Assembly (NCBI GenBank): GCA_938017765.1
Contig: CALIJH010000030.1
Span: 1-31,260 of the forward strand
DNA from: an uncultured Leptotrichia sp.
GTDB taxonomy: Bacteria > Fusobacteriota > Fusobacteriia > Fusobacteriales > Leptotrichiaceae
DNA length: 31,260 nt
Direction of reading: 5' to 3'
Positions 24,059 to 31,260 of this stretch are shown piece after piece. Positions within the stretch are counted from its first letter, which is position 1; every line of letters begins with the position of its first letter. The notes under the pieces were generated by a model, which was given only the letters and a program-made list of their open reading frames with translations, searched no databases and was not told the origin of the DNA. Made by a program: the position numbers and the translations under genes.

Positions 24059-24712
24059 TTATATCTTTGCAGGTTTTTTTAAAATTACTATCATTTTTCC
24101 TTTTGTAAAGTTTACATTACACATATTTGTTGTGATAATATTACTTACAAGTCTGGAAGATTTTCTTTCTATATCTGCACACTCCAGCTCATATTTAAAT
24201 CCTCTTAAAGTGAGGTTTTTGATATTTTCATTCAGAGGAATTATCGAAAACCCGTAATTTTTTTTATCACTTATGGAAAAAGATTTTTCCTTATAAAAAA
24301 CCTGTTCTTCTTCAGTTAAAATCGTTATATTTGGATAATTTTCCATAAGAAAAAGATTACTCAAAGTCAAATCTGTCCTTTTTCCCAAAGCTCCCAATAT
24401 ATTCACCGAATTAAATTTGAAATACCCGTCTTTTTCGAGCTGTGAAATTTTTTGTAAAATCAGCTCAAAGTCTGTATAGTCTTTTTCAGGATTATATTTC
24501 ACAATGTTTACATTCAGAGATTTATAGTATTCCAATATTTCCTTATTTATAGAGTCCAAATCTCCTATTATGTACAGAGGAGTTTTATTATACTTATATG
24601 CATAATTTGCTCCTCCGTCTGCACACAACAAAACCGTATCTTCACCAAACAGACTGTCTATAAACCCTTGTGAATATGTATACTCTCCATTTAAAAAAAC
24701 AATTGCTTTCAT
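24059..24712 (-). CDS. thiN: Thiamine pyrophosphokinase
   Basis: A 217-residue enzyme that converts thiamine and ATP to thiamine pyrophosphate and AMP. The family's N-terminal signature is clear: LCADGGANYAYKYNKTPLYI followed by IGDLDSINKE, and YNPEKDYTDFELIL, which together bind ATP/Mg and thiamine. The C-terminal half is the beta-rich thiamine-binding domain (LTLRGFKYELECADIE, SRLVSNIITTN). Length is normal for the family. Its start codon shares one base with the pheT stop (TAATG), so it is translated as the third gene of the pheS-pheT operon. Linkage to the synthetase genes seems to be a matter of operon layout rather than pathway. Confidence 0.88.
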   Translation of the reverse strand: MKAIVFLNGEYTYSQGFIDSLFGEDTVLLCADGGANYAYKYNKTPLYIIGDLDSINKEILEYYKSLNVNIVKYNPEKDYTDFELILQKISQLEKDGYFKFNSVNILGALGKRTDLTLSNLFLMENYPNITILTEEEQVFYKEKSFSISDKKNYGFSIIPLNENIKNLTLRGFKYELECADIERKSSRLVSNIITTNMCNVNFTKGKMIVILKKPAKI

Positions 24713-27111
24713 TACTGTCTTAACTCAGCTGAATAATCTTTTTTTACTTTAACGAGTATTTTTTCAAGAATATCATTTATTTCCTTTTCTTCAAGAGTTT
24801 TGGAATTATCCCTCAACAGTATACTTATAGCGACGCTTTTTTTACCGGGTTCTACTCCAAGCCCTCTGTATATATCAAACAATTCTACTTTTTCGACTTT
24901 CTTATCTATTTTTTCAATCGTTCTTAGCACATCTCCGACTAAAATATTTTCATTCATTACTAAAGCTACATCTCTCGGAACGGCAGGATACTTGACTATT
25001 CCCTGATACACAAAAGGTTTGTTGATATATTTTTTGATTAAATCAATGCTGAATTCTGCTACAAGCACTGTCTTTTTATTCAAATCAAAATTTTCCAGCA
25101 CATCAGGGTGTATCTCCCCAAAACTTCCGATATATTCATTTCCTACAAATATGTCGGCAGACCTCCCCGGATGAAATTCAGTCTGTTCCGACCTTTTCAG
25201 TGAATAATTTTTAAACTTTAATTTTGAAAAAATTTCCTCTACAATCCCTTTCAAATCATAAAAATCATAATGGACAGGTTTAGGATTCCACAAAGTCTTA
25301 TCATTTTCCCCTGCGAGAATAATTCCAAGTTTTATTTCTTCTTTAGCGAGTTCCTCAGTCTTTTCAAAAGTTCTGCTCACTTCAAAAAATCTTATATTTG
25401 AAACATTTCTGTTCATATTGTCTTTTGCATTTTTTATCAGACTGTAAAGCAATGTAGGTCTCATCGTTACAAAATCCTCGGTTATAGGATTGGAAATATC
25501 TATCAGTTTATCTTTGGAAATTCTTGTAAATTTTAACTTTTCCGTAGCGTCCTTGGGAATGAAACTGTAATTTATAACTTCTTTCAACCCTGCACCTGCA
25601 CATATATTTTTCACTCTATCGTTAAGTCTTGTCGCATCAAGCACGGCATTTTGATTTATGTCCACTTTGGGCATAATATTTTCTATATTGTCAAAACCGT
25701 ACATTCTTATTATTTCTTCAAAATAATCCTGTTCAAGTTCCAAATCTCCTCTATAGGAAGGGGCTGTAAGTGTGAGTGTTTCCCCATTGTCTACAACTGC
25801 TATTTCAAGGTTTTTCAGAATTTCTATAACTTTTTCTCTCGGTATAACCTTTCCGACAAATCTGTTCAGTCTTTCAAAATTGAGTTCGGCAATTTTGTTT
25901 TCATGTGGAACTGTATAAACGTCCACATATCCGTTCAGTATTTCTCCTCCCGCCACTTCCTGAATAAGATTTGCAAGCCTATTTATTACTTTTATCGCAT
26001 CTTCAACGTCTATTCCTCTTTCAAATCTGTATGAAGAATCACTTGACAATGTCAGCCTTCTTGATGTTTTTCTAACATTCTGAGGATTAAACTGGGCAAC
26101 CTCAAGTAAAATATTTTTTGTATTATCAGTAACTTGTGAATTCAACCCTCCCATTACTCCACCGAGGGCAAGTATCTTTTGTCCGTCCGATATTACAATG
26201 TCGCCTTCTTCGAGTTTTCTTTCCTGTTCATCAAGAGTAGTAAGTGTATCTCCCGTTTTCGCAGATTTTACAATGATTTCATTTCCCTCGATTTTATCCA
26301 AATCAAATATATGATTTGGATGATTCATTTCCATTAAAATAAAGTTGGAAACATCAACTATATTATTAATACTTCGGAGTCCTACAGATTCCACTCTTTC
26401 TTTAAGCCATTTAGGACTTTTCCTTACAGTAACATTTTTTAATATTCTTGTCACGTATCTTCTTGATAAATTACTGTCCTCAATAGTAACTTTTATATTA
26501 TCCGAAGTTTTTTCCTGAATTTCACCATTTATATCCGTTTTCGGATATTTCAGCTCTTTTCCGTAATAAGCGGAAAGCTCTCTCGCTATACCTATATGGG
26601 ACAGACAGTCGGGTCTGTTGGGAGTTATTTCCAGTTCAAATACAGTATCATCTATTCCGAGATAATCTTTCAGAGGCATTCCGACAGGGGCATCTTCAGG
26701 TAATATTATAATCCCGTCTTTATCGCTCCCTATTCCCAGTTCAACTTCGGAACATAGCATTCCGTTTGATTCTTCACCTCTTATTTTACTTTTTTTGATT
26801 GTAAAATCCTCTTTCAGTTTAGCCCCTACCTGTGCCAAGGCAACTTTATCCCCTGTTTTATGGTTAGTAGCTCCGCAAACTATCTGCAATATTTCCTTTC
26901 CGTTATTCACTTTACAAAGGGTCAAACTGTCAGCATTGGGGTGTTTTTTTACTTCTTCTAAATGCGCAACTACTACATTATCAAGGTTCCCGCCTATTAT
27001 ATCTATTTTTTCGACTTCCTGTCCTATCATTGTAAGAGCTTTTTCCATTTCTCCTACTTCTATTCCGTCCAAATCTATATATTGTTTTAACCAATTTAAA
27101 GAAATCAGCAT
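24712..27111 (-). CDS. pheT: Phenylalanine-tRNA ligase beta subunit
   Basis: A 799-residue protein with the full bacterial PheT layout: an OB-fold tRNA-binding domain near residues 40-150 (VVVAHLEEVKKHPNADSLTL, IVCGATNHKTGD), the B3/B4 editing domain around 200-380 (RYVTRILKNV, NHPNHIFDLDKI, LGGVMGG), the B5 domain near 400-475, the catalytic-like core, and the C-terminal ferredoxin-like anticodon-binding domain (KYPAVPRDVALVMNE). With PheS it forms the (alpha-beta)2 enzyme that charges tRNA-Phe; the B3/B4 domain removes mischarged tyrosine. A GAGGAGG site stands before the ATG, 34 bp after the pheS stop. Confidence 0.96.
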   Translation of the reverse strand: MLISLNWLKQYIDLDGIEVGEMEKALTMIGQEVEKIDIIGGNLDNVVVAHLEEVKKHPNADSLTLCKVNNGKEILQIVCGATNHKTGDKVALAQVGAKLKEDFTIKKSKIRGEESNGMLCSEVELGIGSDKDGIIILPEDAPVGMPLKDYLGIDDTVFELEITPNRPDCLSHIGIARELSAYYGKELKYPKTDINGEIQEKTSDNIKVTIEDSNLSRRYVTRILKNVTVRKSPKWLKERVESVGLRSINNIVDVSNFILMEMNHPNHIFDLDKIEGNEIIVKSAKTGDTLTTLDEQERKLEEGDIVISDGQKILALGGVMGGLNSQVTDNTKNILLEVAQFNPQNVRKTSRRLTLSSDSSYRFERGIDVEDAIKVINRLANLIQEVAGGEILNGYVDVYTVPHENKIAELNFERLNRFVGKVIPREKVIEILKNLEIAVVDNGETLTLTAPSYRGDLELEQDYFEEIIRMYGFDNIENIMPKVDINQNAVLDATRLNDRVKNICAGAGLKEVINYSFIPKDATEKLKFTRISKDKLIDISNPITEDFVTMRPTLLYSLIKNAKDNMNRNVSNIRFFEVSRTFEKTEELAKEEIKLGIILAGENDKTLWNPKPVHYDFYDLKGIVEEIFSKLKFKNYSLKRSEQTEFHPGRSADIFVGNEYIGSFGEIHPDVLENFDLNKKTVLVAEFSIDLIKKYINKPFVYQGIVKYPAVPRDVALVMNENILVGDVLRTIEKIDKKVEKVELFDIYRGLGVEPGKKSVAISILLRDNSKTLEEKEINDILEKILVKVKKDYSAELRQ

Positions 27112-27145
27112 TTTTCCTCCTCATTTTTTATTTTCTGACATTATC

Positions 27146-28162
27146 TTAAAACTGTTCTAAAAATCTCACATCATTATCATAAAATGCCCTCAAATCATCA
27201 ATTCCGTATTTGAGCATTGTTATTCTCTCAAGTCCGAGACCGAAAGCAAATCCCTGATATTTCTTAGAGTCTATTCCTACTCCCTCAAGGACTTTAGGAT
27301 TTACCATTCCGCTTCCGAGTATTTCGAGCCAACCCGTCCCTTTGCATACTCTACAACCTGTCCCTTTACATACACCGCATTCTACATCCATTTCGGCTGA
27401 CGGCTCTGTAAACGGGAAAAAATGAGGTCTAAATCTTACATTTCTTTCTTTTCCGAATATCTTTTTTACGATATTTTCGAGTATCGCCTTAAAATTTGCA
27501 AAAGAAACATCCTCACCTATCATAAGACCCTCCATTTGGTGAAACATCGGAGTATGTGAAACATCATAATCAGGTCTGTATACTTTTCCTATTGATACCA
27601 TTCTGAATGGAGGCTTTCTGTCAAGCATATACCTTATCTGCATTCCTGATGTCTGGGTTCTCAGCACTACTTCGTCCTGAATATAGAAAGTATCGGATAT
27701 TTCCCTCGACGGATGTGTTTTAGGTATATTCAGGGCATCAAAATTATACTTTGTATACTCGATTTCAGGTCCGTCAACTATGTCAAATCCCATATCGGAA
27801 ACAATCTCCTTTATTTCTCCGACAGTCTTTGTCAATGGATGTAGAGAACCCTCATTTGACTTTCTGCCAGGTAATGTAATATCTATTGTTTCATTTTTTA
27901 GTCTTTCCTGCTTTGCTCTTTCTTTCAGTGCATTAAGTTTTTCATCGAATTTGTCCTGTAAAATCACTTTTACTTCGTTAGTAATTTTACCGAATTCAGC
28001 TCTTTTTTCAGCCGCCATTTCAGCCATTCCTTTCATTATAGCTGTAAATTCTCCCTTTTTACCCAAAATCTTTACTTTCAGCTCATTAAGCTCGTCAAGA
28101 TTTCCTACATTATTAAGTTTTTCCAGTACGTCCTCTCTTAAACGGGACAGTTTTTCCAACAT
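27146..28162 (-). CDS. pheS: Phenylalanine-tRNA ligase alpha subunit
   Basis: A 338-residue class II synthetase subunit of normal length. The N-terminal coiled coil (about 1-85) contacts tRNA. The catalytic domain shows the Phe-specific HPLTKTVGEI start, LRTQTSGMQIRYM, motif 2 around HTPMFHQMEGLMIGED, and motif 3 GLGLERITMLKYGIDDLR. A small cysteine group (VECGVCKGTGCRVCKGTGW, residues about 262-280) is typical of some low-GC bacterial PheS proteins. An AAGGAGG site precedes the ATG. It is the first gene of the pheS-pheT-thiN operon. Confidence 0.96.
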   Translation of the reverse strand: MLEKLSRLREDVLEKLNNVGNLDELNELKVKILGKKGEFTAIMKGMAEMAAEKRAEFGKITNEVKVILQDKFDEKLNALKERAKQERLKNETIDITLPGRKSNEGSLHPLTKTVGEIKEIVSDMGFDIVDGPEIEYTKYNFDALNIPKTHPSREISDTFYIQDEVVLRTQTSGMQIRYMLDRKPPFRMVSIGKVYRPDYDVSHTPMFHQMEGLMIGEDVSFANFKAILENIVKKIFGKERNVRFRPHFFPFTEPSAEMDVECGVCKGTGCRVCKGTGWLEILGSGMVNPKVLEGVGIDSKKYQGFAFGLGLERITMLKYGIDDLRAFYDNDVRFLEQF

Positions 28163-28206
28163 ATTTCCTCCTTAAGACTGTTTCTTACTTTTCATATTTA
28201 ATTTAA

Positions 28207-28235
28207 ATTATACCACAATTTATAGCTAATTTGTA
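28207..28235 (-). promoter_or_regulatory. Candidate promoter of the pheS operon
   Basis: On the minus strand TACAAA (28235-28230) and TATAAT (28212-28207) are 17 bp apart. Transcription would begin near 28200, leaving a leader of about 40 bases, too short for a T-box or a Phe leader-peptide attenuator. Confidence 0.5.
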
Positions 28236-28337
28236 CCTTTCAAATTTCATAAACTCTGAATGACTGCAAATACTGTATTTACTCTACTTCCCGTCATATC
28301 CTTATTATCGAAATACGTAACTGAATTATTAATTTAA

Positions 28338-28366
28338 TTGAAAAAATTTTCTATTAATGTTATTAT
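28338..28366 (+). promoter_or_regulatory. Promoter of the DUF454 gene
   Basis: TTGAAA (28338-28343) and TATTAT (28361-28366) are 17 bp apart. The start point near 28373 rules out the upstream in-frame ATG at 28357 and supports the ATG at 28405. Confidence 0.6.
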
Positions 28367-28404
28367 TTTATAGGAGAGAATACTTCACACTCAGAAAGGA
28401 ATGT

Positions 28405-28764
28405 ATGAAAATAATATATATTACATTAGGATTTATTTCTATGGGACTTGGAATTGTCGGAATTTTTTTGCCTGCTCTGCCTACTGTACCTTTTCTGCTT
28501 CTGGCGAGTTTTTGTTTTTCAAAAGGCTCTAAAAGATTTCATGACTGGTTTATTCAGACAAAATTATATAAAAATCATTTGGAAAACTTTGAAAAAAATA
28601 AAAGTATGACCTTAAAAACAAAAATTGGACTGCTCTGCTTATCCAGTACAATGATAGCTTTTCCGATTTTTCTGCTAAAAAACCATTATATAAGATTTAT
28701 ACTTATTCTGATTGTGATATTTAAATATTATTATTTTATATTCAAAATAAAAACTATCAAATAA
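28405..28764 (+). CDS. DUF454 (YbaN-like) small inner-membrane protein
   Basis: A 119-residue membrane protein. The start MKIIYITLGFISMGLGIVGI with PALPTVPFLLLASFCFSKGS is the DUF454/YbaN signature, in which a Pro-rich turn joins two hydrophobic helices; then HDWFIQTKLYKNHLENF and two further helices near the C terminus. The ATG chosen has an AAAGGA site 4 bp away; an in-frame ATG 48 bp upstream lies ahead of the promoter's start point and is rejected. The function of the family is not established. The gene is divergent from pheS and convergent with the autotransporter gene, so it seems to be on its own. Confidence 0.85.
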   Translation: MKIIYITLGFISMGLGIVGIFLPALPTVPFLLLASFCFSKGSKRFHDWFIQTKLYKNHLENFEKNKSMTLKTKIGLLCLSSTMIAFPIFLLKNHYIRFILILIVIFKYYYFIFKIKTIK

Positions 28765-29090
28765 ATCAAAAAATTATATATTTATTTGATAAAATTTACT
28801 CTCTTTATTTTCTCCTTTTTTTATTCTAACATATGATATAAATTGCCTGTTTATTTATTAAGTGTGAGTAAAATTTTATAAATTTATGAATAAATATATA
28901 TAATATACAAATATATCTTGATGATTTCCGGATTACTTTTCATAAGTATTTTTTATTCTTAAAGCAATCTCATTTTATAAACATAACTTTACTAATATGA
29001 TAAAAATAAAAAACACCCTTTATTACAAAAGTAATTCAGAGTGTTTTTTATTATGAAATTAATTAAGATTATTAGTTAGTTATCAGGTAA
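28765..29090. other. AT-rich spacer between convergent genes
   Basis: A 326-bp spacer. Just at the DUF454 stop is an all-AT hairpin, TCAAATAAAT (28757-28766) with ATTTATTTGA (28780-28789), a weak terminator candidate for that gene. The other end holds the clear terminator at 29006-29051. No coding sequence is apparent between. Confidence 0.5.
29006..29051 (-). terminator. Terminator after the autotransporter gene
   Basis: AAAAAACACCCT and AGAGTGTTTTTT form the outer stem with one mismatch; inside, ATTAC and GTAAT pair around AAAA. On either strand the stem ends in a T run, so it may serve both converging genes. Confidence 0.7.
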
Positions 29091-30410
29091 TTAGAATTCG
29101 GCTCCAAATCCTACTTTAAATACATTATTTCTATCGTCATTTAATTCGTAGGCAGTTGTCATATTGAATTTGGATAATTTAAATTTCAATCCTAACCCTA
29201 ATTTCATTCCTCCGTCATAATCCAATCCCTCAACTTTGCTTCCTCCGGCTAATTCCCTATCCCCATGATAAGATTTTCTGTTAAATCTGTGTTCGTATTC
29301 GACATTTCCGAACAAATCAACTGCCGAACCTAATGCTACCTGTCCGTATACTCCTAAATTTGCATTTCCGCTTGTTCCTTTAGCCTTATTAGCTCCCAGT
29401 CTTTCTATCGCTCCTTCTTCAACTCTTGTTACTCCCAGTCCTACATAAGGTTTTACGTATCCTGATTCTCCGCCGAACTTAGAACCTAATCTTGTCTGGA
29501 AGTCTATAATATTTGAATTAAATTTGACTCCCTCTATAGGAACTCTATCCGCTGTTTCGTATTTATGACTGTTGTGCGAATAAGTCAGAACACTTGATAA
29601 ATCAACATTTTCAGTGAAATTAAATTTTCCGCTCAGCATAAACTGGTATGAATCTATTTTTTCTTTTATTCCGTTAAATCTTTCTTTATATTTTACATTG
29701 GATTTCTGATATCCAAATCCTGCTCCAAGAGTAAAGTTTCCAAAGCTTTTTGTACCGATTAGGCTTACTCCGTTACTTTTGGAGTCATATTTTACTACTT
29801 GGGAATTATCAGTATAATTACCTGCTCCTCCTATGTATTGAATATCTAAATCCGTTCCGTTGCCATTTCCTGCATTTTCCAAACTTCTGAAACCACTCGA
29901 AGTTATATTTTTAGCTAAATCCAAAGCAACTTTTGACCTTGCCATATATATTTTTGAAGTCGAAGCTCCCGGTGTCGGTGTCGGACTTGGCGTTGGCAGT
30001 GGTGTTGGTACAGGTGTTGGTGTCGGAGTAGGGCTTGGCACAACCGGATATGCTGGTATAAACGACGCTATTGGTGTTGTTACATTTGCAGCATTACCTA
30101 AAACTGTTTCTGCTCCTGTAAGATTAGTGTATAGCGAAATCCCAAAAGGTCCTGTGCCACTGAAAATCTGATTTCCTGCAGCATTTGTTATTGTGAATGT
30201 AGCCCCAGGCTGAACATCGAAATAAGTACCCCTCTCTATATAACTTGTAGCGGTTGTATAAGTTATCGAACCACTATGATTAACTGTATAAGTGGAACCT
30301 CCTGAAATTGATGTACCCGCTGAAAATGTTCCTCCATCAATATTAAGATTTACTGCTGAAAATGAATTCACACTCAAAATCAATGCTCCTAATAATAATA
30401 ATTTTTTCAT
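29091..30410 (-). CDS. Small type V autotransporter with a Pro/Thr-repeat linker
   Basis: A 439-residue outer-membrane protein. It has a signal peptide (MKKLLLLGALILSVNSFSA), a very short passenger of about 100 residues rich in Gly, Ser and Thr with beta-helix-like strands (NIDGGTFSAGTSISGGSTY), a linker at about 124-148 made of alternating Pro and Thr (PTPTPTPVPTPLPTPSP), and a C-terminal barrel domain (about 160-439) with alternating strands such as GNFTLGAGFGYQKSN and YVKPYVGLGVTRVEEG, ending in VGFGAEF with the terminal Phe needed for BAM recognition. Most fusobacterial autotransporters are far longer, so the passenger is reduced or the protein acts mainly as a porin-like barrel. A GGGAGG site lies 9 bp before the ATG, and a good promoter stands upstream. 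Confidence 0.87.
   Translation of the reverse strand: MKKLLLLGALILSVNSFSAVNLNIDGGTFSAGTSISGGSTYTVNHSGSITYTTATSYIERGTYFDVQPGATFTITNAAGNQIFSGTGPFGISLYTNLTGAETVLGNAANVTTPIASFIPAYPVVPSPTPTPTPVPTPLPTPSPTPTPGASTSKIYMARSKVALDLAKNITSSGFRSLENAGNGNGTDLDIQYIGGAGNYTDNSQVVKYDSKSNGVSLIGTKSFGNFTLGAGFGYQKSNVKYKERFNGIKEKIDSYQFMLSGKFNFTENVDLSSVLTYSHNSHKYETADRVPIEGVKFNSNIIDFQTRLGSKFGGESGYVKPYVGLGVTRVEEGAIERLGANKAKGTSGNANLGVYGQVALGSAVDLFGNVEYEHRFNRKSYHGDRELAGGSKVEGLDYDGGMKLGLGLKFKLSKFNMTTAYELNDDRNNVFKVGFGAEF
29971..30039 (-). repeat. Pro/Thr codon minisatellite inside the autotransporter gene
   Basis: About 69 bp of imperfect six-base units (on the plus strand GGTGTN-like, reading GGTGTCGGTGTCGGACTTGG at the start) encode the Pro-Thr linker. 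Its unit length is a multiple of three, so slipped-strand changes would lengthen or shorten the linker without breaking the frame. Confidence 0.7.
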
Positions 30411-30473
30411 TTATTCAAACCTCCCAATTATATTTTTAATTTGTTACTAAACCTCTTTATCCCCCTATAATTA

Positions 30474-30502
30474 TGATAACACAGTATGTAAAATTTAGTC
30501 AA
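30474..30502 (-). promoter_or_regulatory. Promoter of the autotransporter gene
   Basis: On the minus strand TTGACT (30502-30497) and TTATCA (30479-30474) are 17 bp apart, about 64 bp before the ATG. The -10 box is only a moderate match. Confidence 0.5.
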
Positions 30503-30797
30503 ATTTAGCCATTATATGCAAAAATATAGATATTTACTGGCTTAAAGAGTTAAAAAGCCAAAAAAATTTTTCGAGTATATTCAAAAAAAATTTAAATTTT
30601 AGAAATAATCTTTTTATTAGTCTATAAATTTAACTTTTTTTCTTGCATATCTTTATATGTAATACTAATACTTTGTCTACATTATTGAAGTTTCCATTGT
30701 AGTATATTGTTTCATCAGTATTTAAATGACTTCTGTTTTTTGAAAAGCTTCTTCAATTTCTCGCTAAGCAGTTACTCGAAAATGCGGAGGTTTTGTT
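30503..30797 (-). pseudogene. Possible coding remnant in the spacer upstream of the autotransporter gene
   Basis: The spacer 30411-30797 has no intact gene apart from the promoter at its left end. On the minus strand two pieces look coding but lie in different frames: REIEEAFQKTEVI just after a stop (about 30735-30760), and HLNTDETIYYNGNFNNVDKV running on to CKKKS and a stop at 30630 (30630-30728). Neither has a start codon. They could be pieces of one decayed gene with a frameshift, or chance open frames in AT-rich DNA. I do not recognise a family. Confidence 0.3.
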
Positions 30798-31260
30798 TTA
30801 TTTCTTTTTCCAAAACATATTATCAATTTTTTCCTTTAACTCCATGATATCTTTTATTTCTTCTAAAACTTCTTTATCTTCTTCTAAGATATCCTTATAT
30901 GGTAGTCCTATTGCTATATAGTCTACTATTTTTTTATTTTTAAATTTTTCAAAGAATATATCTATATTTCCGTCATCAAATAAATATCTTCCCGTATATT
31001 CATCTTCTTCATATTCAAAACTCATATCTTTATTATTTCTTCTAAGATATTTCTTTATTTTAGGAAGTACTTTTTTTATTTCATCTCCTATTTTTATACT
31101 TTCCCTATCATTTATATATATTTTTTTCATAATAAAATTCATATATTGAAATTCTGGTTGTTTAATTCTTTCAACATAATAGTTCAGAGTATAGCCGATT
31201 TCAAATTTTTCATATATTAAATTTATATCTATTGTTATTTTATCTTTATCCTGTTCTATC
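30798..31260 (-). CDS. Unknown protein, 5' end outside the window
   Basis: The frame stays open from the right edge of the window to the stop at 30800-30798, giving at least 154 codons; the ATG at 31142 is internal, not the start. The visible part runs from IEQDKDKITIDINLIYEKFE through YVERIKQPEFQYMNFIMKKI, then DEIKKVLPKIKKYLRRNNKD, a tyrosine/acid-rich strand segment (FEYEEDEYTGRYLFDDGNID) and a C-terminal Glu/Lys-rich helix ending MFWKKK. No membrane segment or catalytic motif is evident. I do not recognise the family. A small mixed alpha/beta acidic protein in an accessory locus could be, for instance, an immunity-type protein, but nothing here proves that. Confidence 0.65.
   Translation of the reverse strand, partial: IEQDKDKITIDINLIYEKFEIGYTLNYYVERIKQPEFQYMNFIMKKIYINDRESIKIGDEIKKVLPKIKKYLRRNNKDMSFEYEEDEYTGRYLFDDGNIDIFFEKFKNKKIVDYIAIGLPYKDILEEDKEVLEEIKDIMELKEKIDNMFWKKK

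Noticed and set aside
28163..28260. T-box or attenuator in front of pheS
   Set aside because: The likely promoter lies only about 40 bases before the gene, no leader peptide rich in Phe codons and no T-box sequence is seen, and the divergent DUF454 promoter limits the space.
28357..28404. Longer N terminus for the DUF454 protein
   Set aside because: That ATG is upstream of the predicted transcription start and the added residues are unlike the family; the ATG at 28405 fits both.
29860..30171. Plus-strand open frame rich in Gly-Val repeats
   Set aside because: It is the antisense of the Pro-Thr linker codons of the autotransporter and has no ribosome site of its own.
1..31260. CRISPR array or phage genes
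   Set aside because: No series of regularly spaced repeats, no cas-like, integrase, capsid or tail genes were seen on either strand.

Overview
The window looks like a chromosomal segment of a low-GC, Gram-negative member of the Fusobacteriota, most likely Leptotrichia or a close relative. This is inference. The bases are strongly AT-rich, the exported proteins have short Lys-rich signal peptides, one protein is a type V autotransporter with a C-terminal barrel ending in Phe (so there is an outer membrane), and the housekeeping genes are of fermentative, host-associated type. Nearly everything lies on the minus strand; the plus-strand exceptions are the class V aminotransferase / YedE / DUF3343 group at 11.9-14.7 kb and a DUF454 membrane protein at 28.4 kb.

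Region by region. (1) 1-4060: very AT-rich accessory DNA with small exported proteins of unknown function. Two of them belong to a tandemly duplicated two-gene unit of about 1.18 kb, one copy of which has decayed to a stub. The largest exported protein (387 residues) appears to be separated from its signal peptide start by a one-base frameshift. (2) 4079-4693: non-coding, with a 9-bp perfect hairpin and a roughly 150-bp MITE-like element with terminal inverted repeats; its core recurs inverted at 14741-14846 (96 of 106 bases identical). (3) 4694-11759: a sugar module consisting of a PRD/PTS-domain regulator, separate EIIA, EIIB and EIIC of the fructose/mannosylglycerate type, and a GH38 alpha-mannosidase resembling MngB. 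The EII proteins would import and phosphorylate a mannoside, which the GH38 enzyme would then split. (4) 11938-14741: a cysteine-desulfurase-like aminotransferase, a YedE-type membrane protein and a DUF3343 protein, a set linked to selenium (or sulfur) handling. (5) 14946-21659: a large cytoplasmic GH13 glucan hydrolase, an M18 aminopeptidase, an unknown helical protein and glucose-6-phosphate isomerase. (6) 21750-23558: an OatA-like O-acyltransferase with its own promoter and a long leader. (7) 23876-28162: tRNA-Gln(UUG), and the pheS-pheT operon with a thiamine pyrophosphokinase gene overlapping the end of pheT by one base. (8) 28405-31260: the DUF454 protein, a small autotransporter with a Pro/Thr-repeat linker, a possible coding remnant, and an unknown reading frame running off the right edge.

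No CRISPR array, rRNA, intact transposase or prophage was seen. I cannot point to a clearly new multi-gene system. The least explained parts are the exported-protein cluster at the left end, the YedE/DUF3343/aminotransferase set, the dispersed 106-bp repeat, and the non-coding dyads around pgi and the acyltransferase gene.
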